Source: Telmatactis stephensoni (lineage: Eukaryota > Cnidaria > Anthozoa > Actiniaria > Isophelliidae). From it: a stretch of 64,000 nt of DNA. Both the position numbers and the translations under genes were made by a program. This document shows, piece after piece, positions 47,881 through 60,343 of this stretch; position 1 is the stretch's first letter, and each line of letters opens with the position of its first letter. The notes under the pieces are model-generated. The model worked only from the letters and a program-made list of their open reading frames with translations, was not told where the DNA came from and ran no database searches. The stretch covers positions 186,001-250,000 of the forward strand of contig JALIZF010001540.1 of the NCBI GenBank assembly GCA_029948255.1. The letters are read 5' to 3'.

Positions 47881-48207
47881 ATGACCTTCCCGAAGTTTCC
47901 CCAAATTCATTACGATTCTGCGTGCGCAAGCGAGGTCAAGGTAAAAAATCTAAAAGCAAGCCATAGATATACTGAAACAATTCAGCAGAAAACGAGGGTA
48001 GTACCTTCAAATTCCGATTAAAAAAAACATAAGAAGGATTATAAGGAAATCAGTTCTCTAAAGTTTCTACTATTTCTAAAATTACAGAGTTTTTCTTGTA
48101 TAAATGCAAGAATTCCTGATGGATGCCATCATTTCTTAAGTTCTTTTACCCTGACCTTGCTTGCGCGCGCTGAATCGTAATGGATTCTGGGAAACTCCGG
48201 AAAGCCG
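47881..48207. mobile_element. Fold-back MITE
   Basis: CCCGAAGTTTCCCCAAATTC... and GCAAGCGAGGTCAAGGTAAAA at the left are inverted at the right as TTTTACCCTGACCTTGCTTGC and GAATCGTAATGGATTCTGGG. Arms are about 65 bp; the centre is AT-rich. Confidence 0.75.
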
Positions 48208-50234
48208 GTCCATTGCCTTGGGATTGTACGACGAAACTATAGGCTTGCCACATATCGACAACTCCGATGAATATTCTAGCCATCATTTAATTTTTTTCTT
48301 TATTTATGTATATACTCATTTATTTTGATTAAACTTAGTAAAATTAATGTGGAAGAAAGTGATTTGGATTAGCAACGCAAACAACTGCTCAAAACTCGGT
48401 GCCGAGGAACTTTTAGAAAGTCTAAATGAAAACTCACAAACTAAAACGTTGTACACGACCTTTACGAGAAATTACGGCCTTGGCACTTTAAAAGGATTTC
48501 AGTTTTAGAATACAAATAATCTGTTTTCATTTATTTGGGCTATTTTTTTATATTTTGCTCGCACATAGACCGGCTTTACAAGTATAATCCGGATCAGTAG
48601 CCATAGAATTAAGTTTACTACTTTTATTAGTCTGGTGAGTAAATGAACTAATCCCTACTCAGTGAATGTCATTGAACTAATCCCCCAATACTCTTCATAT
48701 TACGACGAGTTGTCTCTGGTAGCCAGGAAAAGGTTAAGAATAAAAATGAGTTATCCCACTATCAGGGTCACTTCGCCTACACATAAACACGGCCTCTGTT
48801 TTTGCAGAAACAAGGCACCGTCTGATGTGTTTGCTTGGTTTATGCATTGCTATTGAAAGATCATTACATACAAACTCTGACGCAAAATTAGCATTCCATC
48901 AACATTGCCGAGTGCTTAAAACAACAAGTCAAACAGTCATGGTATTCCTGGTCCTAACCAGCTAGTTGATCGATGTGTAAATTGTAAATACTCAGGTTCA
49001 CGCCCTGGAGGAATGGAAAGTTTTATATACGTCTGAAACAAAACATACAGTCTAAAAGAAATAATACCTCATATAGCTCCAAAAACTTGTAGACTTTTCA
49101 TGTTTTAAGTTCTTTCTGAGTTTATTAATAGATTTAATCTCAAAACTAATCCTCCTTAGAGGCGCAAGTTGTAAGAGAGATGTTTTGTCAGCTATTCCTG
49201 AATGGTCCTCTAGGCTCTCATCACTCAGTCTTTATGTGATGATAAAAATAATCGACAAAAAAGACTGTCAAATCAAATGTAGATTTTACCTTTCTTCACT
49301 TGCCCATAAAACTTTCCTTAGCCAAATTTGGAAGCAAGCGATTTATTTATGCGACGAATTGTGCAATTTAAACTTGTTAAGAGATTAGATTATTGTATGT
49401 CTGGGTATCAAGAAAACGCAAAGTTTACGTGAAGTGTTTTGTGTTTTTGTTTTTGTTTTTTGTTGTTGTTTTTCCCCGAAAAAAATCAGTGCAACTTTTG
49501 AATCGCTCTAAAAGTTTCCTCCATAAACTCTAAACTACTTTCAACAAAATTAACAACCTACGTTTTGTCTAGTTGTTCATGCTGCCTTTACCATTATCAG
49601 ACGCGGCTTAGTCTAGCTACTATAGCGCAATTGCATTACTTTGCCGCCAACTCGAGAGCAATTTTAACAGGATCGCTTGTAATACTTACATGACTCTTGT
49701 CTTTCGAGTTATTTGTGAGTTTGATCTAAGACCAGAGTTGTGTTCCTACTATATTAACACTGTCAACTGAGCATACGAGAAGCGAAACATCGAGACTGTA
49801 TTATCATGCCTACGTCAGCGACATAGTGACCCTTGGAATTCTAGTCAAGTTTGACTGCTGACGTCACGAGTCACGTTTATATCGTGTTACCGGTCACATA
49901 CAGTCTGGGCCGTATATATACTCTTTGGACGTTGAACGAGAGTGAACAGAAGCACTTATTAGTAAACCACGATTTCAGTTCAAAATTAATATAAAAAATT
50001 ACAATGTACGGCTTAAAGACTTCCAGTTAACATGCACGTGATAATTGTGTCTACGATTCCAAAAATGTACAATTTTGGTTTTCATTAAAAAAGTCGGCTA
50101 TTTTCAGGTCATGTTACGACACGAAGTGTTGCATCTACACGAGAGAAATGGACTTTGGTCCCCGGAGCCGGCGCACATATACACATCAAGATCATTGTTA
50201 ACATATGACTACAATTGAAGAGACCTGTATCGTC
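48208..50234. other. Gene-poor region with a TATA-like sequence
   Basis: No exon is recognised. Around 49905-49940, CCGTATATATACTCTTTGG followed by GTTGAACGAGAGTGAACAG resembles a core promoter, with TGACGTCA (CRE-like) about 50 bp upstream, but no downstream gene is visible on the plus strand. Confidence 0.3.
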
Positions 50235-50523
50235 TCGCGGAAAAAAATATCCGGATTATACGCATACGTAAATTTTGGCCTGCGTAACTTAAAGAAAAAT
50301 GCTTTTAATAGATTTTTTTTGACAGCGGAATGCAGCCAGCGCTTATGTTAAATGCGTAATACCAACTAGTTTTTCGTTTCGCGGAAAAAAATATCCGGAT
50401 TGTAGGCGTACGTAAATTTTGGCCTGCGTATATAACTTAGAGAAAAAATGCTTATAATAAATTTTCATGACAGCGGAATGCAGCCAGCGCTTATGCTAAA
50501 TACGTAATACCAACTAGTTTTTC
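50235..50523. repeat. Tandem duplication of a ~144-bp unit
   Basis: Two copies start TCGCGGAAAAAAATATCCGG and end ACCAACTAGTTTTTC (about 50235-50378 and 50379-50523), with scattered differences and a small indel. Confidence 0.85.
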
Positions 50524-51556
50524 AAGCCTACGTTACGCGTGAAAAACCGCGAAAGTGGCGCTTTCGTCACGTACGTACGTCATGACGTAATTTTACGTGG
50601 GCTTATATTTGAGTTACGTATCGTTAAGTTAATCAAATTTGCCCAAACGAAAGCTTGAATTTACTAGAATGTTAAAGTAAAGCTTGTCAATTTGGGTACA
50701 CATTTCGCACGTCCGTAATCTTTACACAGGAATCCCAAAATCCCTAAAATGACACCTTTTTAGTTAAGCCTCATGTGTATAGCTTTTGAGACTTATTGGC
50801 ATCAATTAACCTATAAATGATATGGTGAACCACAGTCATTCTGACTACAGTGAGAGGTTAAGATATCTGTAGGTGTGTTGAGCTTATGTGGTTATTGTGT
50901 TTGTTCTTGGTGGTAAACCCTTAGTTTTGTCGATTGGTTTGTGAGCAACGGAGGAGAGGAAACATCTTGATCCGTCTTCTCAGTGATTACCACACCTTGC
51001 TTTCCTTTCTCATTGTTGATCAATTATACTGGCTAACACTAACCACAAAGCATCCTTAAGCCGAAAACTAACATATATATGCAAACTCAGTACATTCAGT
51101 ATTAATCGTAGCAGTACTAGCTCGTTTTGACATTAAGGCAATACGCTCGCGCAAGATTTTATGGACGAATTTTTCTATAAATTTGCATATAGGTGGTTTT
51201 TGAGTTGGGAGCAACAAAATAATAAAGAAATTGGGGATCAACACGTCAGTTTCGGTGCTATGATAGCTCGAAAAGTACAAAATCCTGCCATTTTGAACGA
51301 AAACAAATTGGCAGAGTGGCATTAAACTTTGCCTCGTCCATACTCCCAGGTTATATAAAATAAAACGGTATTCAGTCGAGGAGAGGCCAAAGTCACCGTG
51401 GATCATGCAGTGTTGACTGACACTCTAATCAGCACAACTATACGCATGTAAGGCAGTTTTAAACAAGAATGTCCAAACGTGCCTTACGTGCATTCATGAA
51501 TATATGCTATGATAACATACAGTGGTCAATTAAGTATGTTTAGTTTCTGTAGGTAT
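50524..51556. other. No recognised feature
   Basis: Short open frames only (e.g. 51068-51406 minus), without a recognisable domain or splice partners. Confidence 0.4.
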
Positions 51557-52106
51557 TAGGGACCTTAAGCAACCACAACGACGACGGCAGGGAAGACGGG
51601 ACGCTAAAAATGATTTAAAAACTATAGACAACGCTATTGCTTTCGCTTGTTCATTTTCATGTGACATTCAAACTCAGAATTTTAAAATAAATGAAAATTT
51701 AAGATCAAATTTCTGTCCGAACGAAAAATAAGCTGATTTAGTTCTACAAGTTCCGTTCTCTACAGGGCGTGAAATCGGAACTTTTCACGTCGCGCACCGT
51801 AGTTTTACAGAATACGGTTGATTTCTTTGCAGTTCTGCTCATGTGCACGTGTATTTATTGTGCTTTGTAATAAGCCAGTTCGGAGTTTAAGAATCGTTTC
51901 TTATGCGCATGCGATTTTATCCCGAATTTCTCACCTTCTTTTGTTTGATTAAAAACAAAAGAAGGTTTAAACAAAAGAAGGTGAGAAATTCGGGATAAAA
52001 TCGCATGCGCACTGAAAACGATTCTTAAACTCCGAACTGGCTTATTAAGGCCATTGTTTAATACCGTCGTCGTCCTTGTTGCCGTCGTGGTTGCTTAAGG
52101 TCCCTA
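51557..52106. mobile_element. 550-bp TIR element containing a second palindrome
   Basis: GGGACCTTAAGCAACCACAA at the left is inverted at the right (GTGGTTGCTTAAGGTCCC), followed inward by the purine-rich GACGACGGC in both arms. TA flanks both ends, a mariner-like TA duplication. It contains the nested element 51868-52047. Confidence 0.8.
51868..52047. mobile_element. 180-bp near-perfect palindrome nested in the 550-bp element
   Basis: TAATAAGCCAGTTCGGAGTT..., GAATTTCTCACCTTCTTTTG and their inverses form arms of about 80 bp around AAAACAAAAG loops. Near-perfect arms inside a more diverged host element suggest later insertion. Confidence 0.8.
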
Positions 52107-52453
52107 TTTTCAGCTAGTAGACGGCAGTTTAGTATCCGGCAAGTCTAAATAGCAATTTGAAAATCAAGACCAAATGTCTTAGGTTTTCGGTCAAACGGCG
52201 CACGATGGATCAGACTTTGAACCAGTAATTTCTAAAATCTCTTTCTACAACTAATTTTGATGCCAAGGTTAGGATTGAATTCCCATTGCATTTATTATAC
52301 TTTTCGTTTACCCCGGCCACTTTAATGCCACTTTGCCAATTTGTTCACCTTGACATTAGGGTGAGGAAAGGAAATGTATAAATCGCTTTCTGCAACTTAA
52401 TTTAATGCCATGGTTATGATGGATTCCAATTGCATTTGTTATACATATTCTTA

Positions 52454-52683
52454 GGCCCTGTCCACACGGAGACGTTTTCATCTGTATAAACACTTACATT
52501 TTTGAGCGTTTACATGTCCTGTCCACACGAAAACGCTGGCGTTTTCACCGTAAACGCTCATTTTTGAAAACGCACTTCAAAGTGACTACTTTCGTAAACG
52601 CTCATCTATCGTTTTCGTGTGGACAGAGACCTTTTTAGTCGTTTATATTTAATCGTTTAAAAAGCGTTTCCGTGGACGGGGCC
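52454..52683. mobile_element. 230-bp MITE with TTA target duplication
   Basis: GGCCCTGTCCACACGGAGAC and its inverse ending GTGGACGGGGCC bound the element, and TTA flanks both sides (52451-52453, 52684-52686). A 3-bp TWA duplication is typical of PIF/Harbinger. The interior repeats GTTTTC and GTTTACA motifs. Confidence 0.75.
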
Positions 52684-52689
52684 TTAGTT

Positions 52690-55600
52690 TATCCTGACTT
52701 CACCTTGGCATTAGAGCTAGTTACGCATTTCCTCCTCTAGACTCCCTTATACGTGTACTTACATATAGCTGTATCAGTGACTCCTAAAATAACCATACGT
52801 ATGTGGTTTTGAAATATTCGTGATATTGTCCTTTATAAACTGTTCCCCGGGGTGGGTCTCTAGACCCGTTTCCTGAACCTATCATTTTCCGTTACTGCAC
52901 TTACAGGTTAAAGTAAAAAGGAAATTTCTTTGTAATCAAATTAAAATTTGTTTGTTACATTGCATCACAGAAAGTTTGCGAGGCGAGTAAAAATTGAATC
53001 TATTCCGTGTAAATGTTCTGTACAAAAAACTATATTCACTGATCAAATCGCATTCCAATCAAGGCGAATCTTTGACGGCTGGAGACCGATTGAGTTAGCA
53101 GTCTAAATCGGGGTTTAAACTACGTGAGCTGACAAGCAGAACATGTTCTGGAATTGCGTGCTTTGGCAAGATACATTGCAGCACGCACAAGATAGCAAAA
53201 CTTGGAAACAAGCAAACAAACAAACAAAAACAAAAAAGACCAAAAATTTTGAAGACAATTCGGGAATTCGGAGTTTCTCAACGTTGCATTGTCCATAATT
53301 GCCATAAATAGTATTACCGATCGTCCAAGTCGCTAGTTCAACTAGTCGAGTTATTTTTTTCAATACTAGATAATATTCCAACTATGTAATATCATGCTGA
53401 CGAAAGTTAACTGACCTTTACCATCGAGGTTTATATATACAACAAATTACGTGAAAATCGTTTCAAAAGATGCACAAATCTTCTTAGGGAACTTAACTGG
53501 ACAGGCCCTCTCTTGGTGTTGGGATGGTATCACATCAATTACTATACGGACTAAGAGATAAGGATTCCCTTGAACCTCTTTTGAATTAATATAATAAATT
53601 ACATGGACGTCAGCATCACAGGGTAGAGGATTACAGACAGTGACATGAGCTTAAGTGCCTACTTAACAAGGGCAGTCGATCGATATGGAATTTGAGTTAG
53701 GACTAACCTATTCTCGTATGCATTTCGCCCGTCAGTTTACTAAGAGTAATGAAAGCCTGGAAAATAGTTTTGCTATAACTGAGATGGGTCTTCTTTGAGA
53801 GCTCTTTACGAAGAAGCAGATATGAGACAGTATTGAAGGAGTGTTTTTTAAGAGTCACTTGAAGAAGAGTTATTACACCGATGAGATATAAGTAGTTAAT
53901 GCGGCCCACTCTGTAATTATAGTCTATATATCGATGGCAATAAAAGTGATATAGCTGTTTTACATGCAATAGAGACACGAAATAGATAAGCAAGACCCAA
54001 ACCAGATTGCTGTGTCGATTCAAAGACTAAATGCGCAAAAACAAACTAGATTCTAAGTCAAGGGAGAGATTTATCGAGAAGTAGTCCAAAACTATCAGAG
54101 GAGATTCACGGAGGTGATAGAAGATAAAAACTTTCATCAGAATAGTAAAATGTCGTATATCAAATACATATATTCACAGTCAGCTTCAGTTTGTTTAGAC
54201 TTGCTTCAAACGTAAACGCTTGATATAATCATAATAAAAATGAAATAAAACCGATATATAAACTATATTTATATACTTAGAGATAAACTAAGCGCATTAA
54301 TCAAGCTCACATATTATTCCAGAATTACCTCTCTAGTCGTTGAATCAGTTTTTCCTCTTCACAATACTTTTCCGACCTATGAATTGTCGACTGAATTGGC
54401 ACCTTACTTGTACACAGCACTTCAGAGCTTCCTCAAATACCAAACTCACTTACAAAGGTAACTTAATATCAGGAATCTTTAAGACTTCTTTTTCAATCTG
54501 TGAGTAGCTGTATGACGTCTGAAGGGGGATTTTACTGGACCTCTCAAAAAAATCATTCAAAAATGAACTACTTTTTTGTTCGTATATGAGATAGATCCAT
54601 TGCTAGTCTCATTGAGAGTTTTTCCAGGCTTTTTTGGAGTTCGGGTTGGAATGAGAGGTACTGAATCATTCAGTACATCATTCCACGTGTTCAGGCTTTT
54701 ACAAATCTGTTATTTCTGGGCTTACAATGTTCATTCTTGCCCTCCGGCGGAGTATTACATAGAACAGCTTGAATTAGCCATTAATACTCACAGGAACTCA
54801 AACTTACACAGCTAGAGTATTGCTGGACCCTTCGTTTTTAATATCAGTTCCATTTTCAGAAAGAATGCGAAAAGAAATCCTGGTTTTACAAGAGTTGAGA
54901 CAGGCGATAAAGATCAAGGAGCAAGTTAACATTCCTAGTCGTGTTATAATAGCTCTGTCCCTTAGGGGAACTCCAAAATAGCATTACAATATTTGTACTT
55001 AAGTTAAGAGGAGTTTGAGCCCAAGAAATGTAGGATAGATTTAGTGAACACTTCTTTGAAGAGATCGAAATTTTATCTGAGTCACTTCGAAATCACGGAG
55101 ATCCGATGGAAGTTTGCATTTTATATATCAATTCACCAAAAATTCCTACTTTCAGAAATACATTTTTAAATGATCCTCTAGTTATAAATAGTTTCTCAAG
55201 AATGTATGTTATTCTGCCTTTAATCGAAATAGTGTGTTCCTCAGTGCTTTATGAAGAATCAATGCAGGTGATTGGTCATCGGGTCTATTTGCCAAAATAC
55301 CTAAAATTCTTGTCACGTGATGATGGTTTATTTTAAGCTCATCCAATCATATTGAAGTATTCAGGTGGGTAGAGGCAAATGCTTATTACTGCACTGTGAA
55401 AATTAAACACTCGTCTCAAGCAATTCACAATCTGTAATAATGCGAATGAAATAACATTTTGCGCATTGATTGGCTAGCTACCGTGGAGTTCGTTAGGGAC
55501 AAAGCCACGCTCGTGCAAAATTAATTAAAAAACGTTTAGCAAAGTAATATAAAAAACGGTTGTTGTTTCCTCTGGTCTTTACTGTCATATATCAAGAGAA

Positions 55601-56221
55601 GATGAGGTAAGAGAAGGAATCGCGCGCATAAGGTCTTTAGACAATCATATGCCCCCTTTGATGCTATTTTTAGAGTGAATCTGATTCATCGAGACAGCGC
55701 GAGCTTTCGCATTGCTTCAAGATCACAATGGCGGAAAAAGGGTGTATAACGTTTGTCGATGAAAAGGAGTTTAAACTTAAGAAATTAAGGGCAAATGGAG
55801 TACAAAAAAATTTCGGTCTTGGTTAAGTCGATCGAGGTCATGGTGACGAGGTTCTAAAAATAGCATCACACAGGGCATGTGATGTGTCACGGGGATTCCT
55901 TCTGTTACCTAATTTTCTTTTGCATATATAAAAACACTCTCGGAGATGTAGAGCACTCGAAAAGCAAGAGAAACACTTGTTTACGCCATCTGAGCTGGTT
56001 TATATTACATTACAGAGATGCGTGCGCGTTTTATACAGCTTAAACAAAGTATTTCAAACGGCCGGCTTGTCAATCGTCGACCATTGTGAAAACCTGACAA
56101 CACATCAAAACCCTCTTCTCCAGGAGCATATGGTACGCACTTTTCTCGAACTCTTTCAACGAACAGTATAACAATTGCTGGGTTCCATCCATTCCTTTGG
56201 TAATCAAAAGACAGTGAAGCG
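52690..56221. other. Gene-poor AT-rich region
   Basis: No exon, RNA gene or tandem array could be supported over about 3.5 kb. A 31-codon frame from the ATG near 55730 (MAEKGCITFVDEKEF...) has a start-like context but ends without a donor. Confidence 0.4.
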
Positions 56222-56320
56222 GTAGCCATGTTGGATGAACAAACAATAGACGCTAATGAGAAATCTTTTGTTCAAGTTCATCCAAGATGGCTGCCGTGAC
56301 GTCACATGCAACCCAAGAGC
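56222..56320. repeat. Second copy of the 43588-43690 repeat
   Basis: GGTAGCCATGTTGGATGAAC to GGCTGCCGTGACGTCACATG matches the copy in the Ras-like gene region. Confidence 0.75.
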
Positions 56321-56559
56321 TCTTGCTCACGCTGGTACACTTGAGACCGTTACTTGGTGCAAGCGAACAGAGAGAGTCTGTCTTGAGCAGCAGTGTCCCT
56401 AATACGAGAATGTCCGTAATCACAGACCATTCGTAATGCTGAGCAGAGCTCCGCGCATGTCTCCGTAGCCGTACGCGTAATGGTTCAATTAAAAATAATC
56501 GCAATGGAGCCCGTAACAGCGCCAGAAGGGTCCGTAGGTGTACCTACATGTGCATACGT

Positions 56560-56870
56560 TTAATTGAGCTTCAATAATTATAACAAAGGGTTCCGTGATA
56601 GCGTGCGTCCGTAAAGAGTCGTACGTCATAGTTTAGCTTCACTTATGGCAAAGGATTCCGTGATAACGTGCTCCCGTAGCAAGTCGTACGTCATAGTAGA
56701 GCTTCGGCACTAATTGGCAACGGATTCCGTGATACGTCCGAGCTTCCGTACGTCATATTAGAGCTTCACCAATGGCAACGGATTCCGTGATACGTCCGAG
56801 CTTCCGTAGCAAGCCGTACGTAATAGTAGAGCTTCATTTATGGCAAAGTAGTCCGTAACTGATGGAGCGT
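56560..56870. repeat. ~65-bp diverged tandem repeat
   Basis: About five units contain GAGCTTCA, ATGGCAA(A/C)GGATTCCGTGAT, CGTGC/CGTCCGAGCTTCCGTA and GTCGTACGTCATAGT, with frequent small indels. Confidence 0.75.
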
Positions 56871-57014
56871 CCAGAAATAATATACCCGCAAAGTTTCCGT
56901 AACAGCAGAATATCCACAAGACTACAGCTGACTAATTTATCGTGCTTCTGTCCTACAATAAACCGCTGGAGACATGCCAGTAATTTCGAGAGTTATTAAC
57001 TTTGTAAGCCATTA

Positions 57015-57300
57015 CAAAATGACCATCATATAACGCGCGCTCTCATTGGCCGAAGGACGCGTATACTGCGAACTCTAAATATGCACACAGCACGCGCGCG
57101 CACTTTTCGAATTTTTTGTCAGTGTAAAATAGTGTAAAATAGAAAACTTGCCTGCTGTGCTGAGTGCGGATTTAGAGCACTTGGGGAATTGATCAGTACA
57201 CTCAAGAAGCGTTGGCACTTCTCTCGTGCTCTGATCAATCCTCAAATGCTCTAAATCTGCCCAAAAGCACACACGCGCGCGCGTTTTCTATTTCTTCAAT
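57015..57300. mobile_element. Hairpin MITE copy 3 with adjoining shared block
   Basis: 57015-57090 matches 35107-35182. 57135-57300 is a hairpin of the same family as 34941 and 35221 (GATTTAGAGCACTTGGGG ... AAATGCTCTAAATCTGC; ends ...TTTTCTATTTCTTCAAT). The repeated pairing at two loci suggests they move or duplicate as a unit. Confidence 0.8.
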
Positions 57301-59218
57301 TAACAGTACATTATTGGCATATATGTATCGGGTTGCCTGAAGTATGTTGAATCGACTATAGAAAATAATGACAGTTTTTAACTACTGCAGCGATCGACTA
57401 GTTTATATATCAATCGACTATTCTTTATATTAACTACTGCAGCGATCGACTAGAATGTGTTAACTTATACAAGAACCGAGAGTAGAAGGGCCCGGCTAGC
57501 TAGCAAACTTTTTTTGTCATAAAACTGTAGTATTCACATTTGGGTAGAAGTTTATATTCAAGATACTTAATGATTTAGTATTAAAAATAGTCACAAGTGG
57601 TCACGTGACTTTGGAATGTGAAATTAGTTTTTTGGAAATGCGCTCGCGAATTTTGTTTATATTGAAATTGTTTTCACGCTAAAGTGTTAAGAACAACTAG
57701 AGAAAAAAGATAGCGTTTGGAAAACCTGTCCCATAGTTTAAATTTTGAAGAAAATTGAGGAAACGCAGTGTCATGACGAAATGGTCACGTGGCCTGTTTT
57801 CGTAAGATTTCTTTCTTACGAGAGATGACGGACAAGTTTTCCAAACGCAGTTGTGTAGAGTCGTTATAGCAACGACAATATACACAACTATTTGTTTTTA
57901 ACACCCGTCTTAAAATGGCGAGCGCATTTTAAATTAAAGTTTTTAAAATCGTTGTCAAGTGGTTAACCATGTGATGATTTTTTATCTATTTATTAATTTT
58001 TTTTTTTTTTTGCTAGTTTTGTTCACTCAAATCAATTAAGGAAGTGAAACTCTATTGCTGTTTAAAGATTCATTGTGTTTGGTTAAAACGGGAAGAGACA
58101 TGAATTTTACTGTTTTTATCGTATTTGGGCTTGAACGAGGCCTTAACGTACTCTCTTGAGAAAAGACAACTTGTCTTCATAAACTGTAAACTAAAAATAA
58201 TATTTCAGTATTTTTTCTTCTTCTTTTTCCTTGACAAATATATATTTGATCTTAATTATTTTCTGTGCAAACTTGGTTTTTGTCATATGATATGAAAAGC
58301 AGCACATTTGAATGAATTGCAGGTGACAAAGACGACACATTAATACTCAATTTATTCTTTTTTTACAGGATAAATGTTCCACAAAGTGAAAACAAAATTG
58401 CCTTATATGAAAAACTACATCTTATATAGATTGTTATCAATTCTCGTTAGGTCAGAATGTATACTGATGGATATGGATTTCAAAACTTCCTGTTCAATAT
58501 GCCACCAATAATAAGCGCGCGGTTCTTACGAAATGAACGACCTGGGAGAAAAGCCATCAGCGAAATGTCTTTGTTTCATTTGTTTTGACATTTTGATTGG
58601 AAAATTGTTAATCGGTAAATCCTCTATAAAATAGACCAAGCAAGCATTATGATAGAGGACGAATTTTAAGCCTGTAACAGAGAAAATTTTAATTGCTTTT
58701 GACTGGCTTTAGAAAAACAGGAAATGAAGAATAAAGGATACCACTTAACCGCCAAACATCTCATCAATCATGGTCACAACTCGACATCTGATTGGTCAGT
58801 TTGAGAGGAAAATTCTCCTTGTGAAAATAAATATTATTGAATGGCGATATTAAAAAAAGTGAGAAGAGACACTTAGCTTAAATTGATGTGAATAATTTAC
58901 ATCCTTTTTTAATATGCATTGTTTTGTTTAAGTCTTCATTCAAGGTGGAATGAAGTCATTTGAACTATATTTTCAGAAATCGAAGGGCGTAAAACTCAAT
59001 GCAACGTTTACCCGCTCAAAAAACAAACTGACCCAGTTTTCGTCCGATTTAAGGATTCTTTCTGAATTAGCTTAAGAGAAAGATCAATATGTAATCTAAA
59101 CAAAAGTATTCGAGTAAATCAACAACAAGAAATCCTCTATATTAGAATTAAATACCGGATGCTTTGCTGGAAATGTTATTCTTCATTTGAACAATTCTTC
59201 TGAAATCAACGACCAAAA
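57301..59218. other. Upstream region of the GPCR gene
   Basis: AT-rich. An inverted pair GCGTTTGGAAAACCTGTCC (about 57714) / GGACAAGTTTTCCAAACGC (about 57830) marks a decayed fold-back element. No coding exon precedes the receptor start. Confidence 0.45.
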
Positions 59219-60343
59219 ATGAACTTTTCTTCAGCGCTGAACAACTCAATGAAGGACGACGATTTCAACTACTACATGCAATGGTTTGCTCTTGTTCTCC
59301 GTCGTCGAAGTCCAGGAGAGATTGCCATCGAATCTGGGCTTCTCTTGGTCATTGATTTTCTATCTGTTTTTGGGAATGTTGTTTTGTGTTGTATAATGTA
59401 TAAAAGTGCATCGCTTCGCACACTTACAAGCATCTTCATATTAGCTTTAGCTGCTTCAGACATAGTGATGGGACTACTTTGTATTCCATTTACTGTTACA
59501 GTTCTTATACGAGGCGAATGGATTTTTGGAATTCACATCTGTGAAATGCAATGTTTTCTTATCTATTTTCTTGGATTTGGATCGCTACAGACTATGACTT
59601 TGGTAGCTGTAAATCGGTATTATCGTATCATCAAACCGACGAAGTACCGCAAAGTTTTTACGTCAAAATCAACCACTGGAATTGTAACTGTTGTCTGGCT
59701 TTACACTGGTCTGTTTCTTGCCATACCATTTCTTACCGAAGCAGTCTTCTCGCAGTTCAGCCCCAGTAAAGCTACTTGTGTGATATTCAGGAACCCTTCA
59801 TCAAGCAGAAAAACAGTACTTTCAGTGAATATGGGGATAGTTACTGTTTCTACAATTATTCCAACTGTAATTATTACTTTTTGTTACTGTAGAGTGTTTC
59901 GCTTGGTAGGAAATCACTTCACACGCGTTGCGCCAACTCGAAGCAATCCTTCAAGAACTCAGGCAAGCATACTCGAAGTAAAATCAACGAGGACACTATT
60001 TTTAGTGTTACTGGCCTTCGCCGTTTGCTGGCTGCCTGTTTTTACAATCGAATTAATTCAAGCTTTTTTCCTTCCTTGGTGGAGACTTCCGCGTTACTGT
60101 CACCTTATATGGACTTTTTGCGGATCTTTAAGGAGCGCAGTAAATCCGTTTATTTTCGCTGCGACGAGCAGATCTTTTCGGAAAAGACTTTGGGTGCTAT
60201 TGAAAGGGGGATTTTTCAGTGAAAACACAGATAGCTCATCGAACGCGGCAAGGAAAAGGTCTGCGACTTTAGATGTTAAATTATCTGCAGTTGGGCGACT
60301 TTCAATTGTGGTTTTACCTCAGCATAACACAGGCACAAACTAG
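59219..60343 (+). CDS. Class A (rhodopsin-like) GPCR, single exon, 374 aa
   Basis: Seven membrane helices with class A landmarks: GNVV in TM1 (about 52-55), LAASD in TM2, a Cys at the TM3 start, NRY in place of DRY at the TM3 end (VAVNRYYRI), a conserved Trp in TM4, Pro in TM5, CWLP in TM6 and NPFIF in place of NPxxY in TM7. The N-terminus has possible N-glycosylation sites (NFSS, NNS) and no signal peptide. The C-tail is Ser/Arg-rich. Length is typical. NRY and NPxxF resemble melatonin-receptor-like and other orphan cnidarian receptors; the ligand cannot be inferred. AATAAA occurs about 40 bp after the stop (GATGAAATAAAGC), supporting a complete single-exon gene. The first Met has AAAATGA context and gives a short N-terminus. 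Confidence 0.9.
   Translation: MNFSSALNNSMKDDDFNYYMQWFALVLRRRSPGEIAIESGLLLVIDFLSVFGNVVLCCIMYKSASLRTLTSIFILALAASDIVMGLLCIPFTVTVLIRGEWIFGIHICEMQCFLIYFLGFGSLQTMTLVAVNRYYRIIKPTKYRKVFTSKSTTGIVTVVWLYTGLFLAIPFLTEAVFSQFSPSKATCVIFRNPSSSRKTVLSVNMGIVTVSTIIPTVIITFCYCRVFRLVGNHFTRVAPTRSNPSRTQASILEVKSTRTLFLVLLAFAVCWLPVFTIELIQAFFLPWWRLPRYCHLIWTFCGSLRSAVNPFIFAATSRSFRKRLWVLLKGGFFSENTDSSSNAARKRSATLDVKLSAVGRLSIVVLPQHNTGTN

Noticed and set aside
49800..49960. Promoter with TATA and CRE-like sites
   Set aside because: There is no gene on the plus strand downstream, and the motifs are common in this AT-rich, TGACGTCA-rich sequence. Only noted within the regional entry.
55730..55827. 31-codon open frame starting ATGGCGGAAAAAGGG
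   Set aside because: It is short, ends at a stop without a donor, and has no recognisable neighbours.
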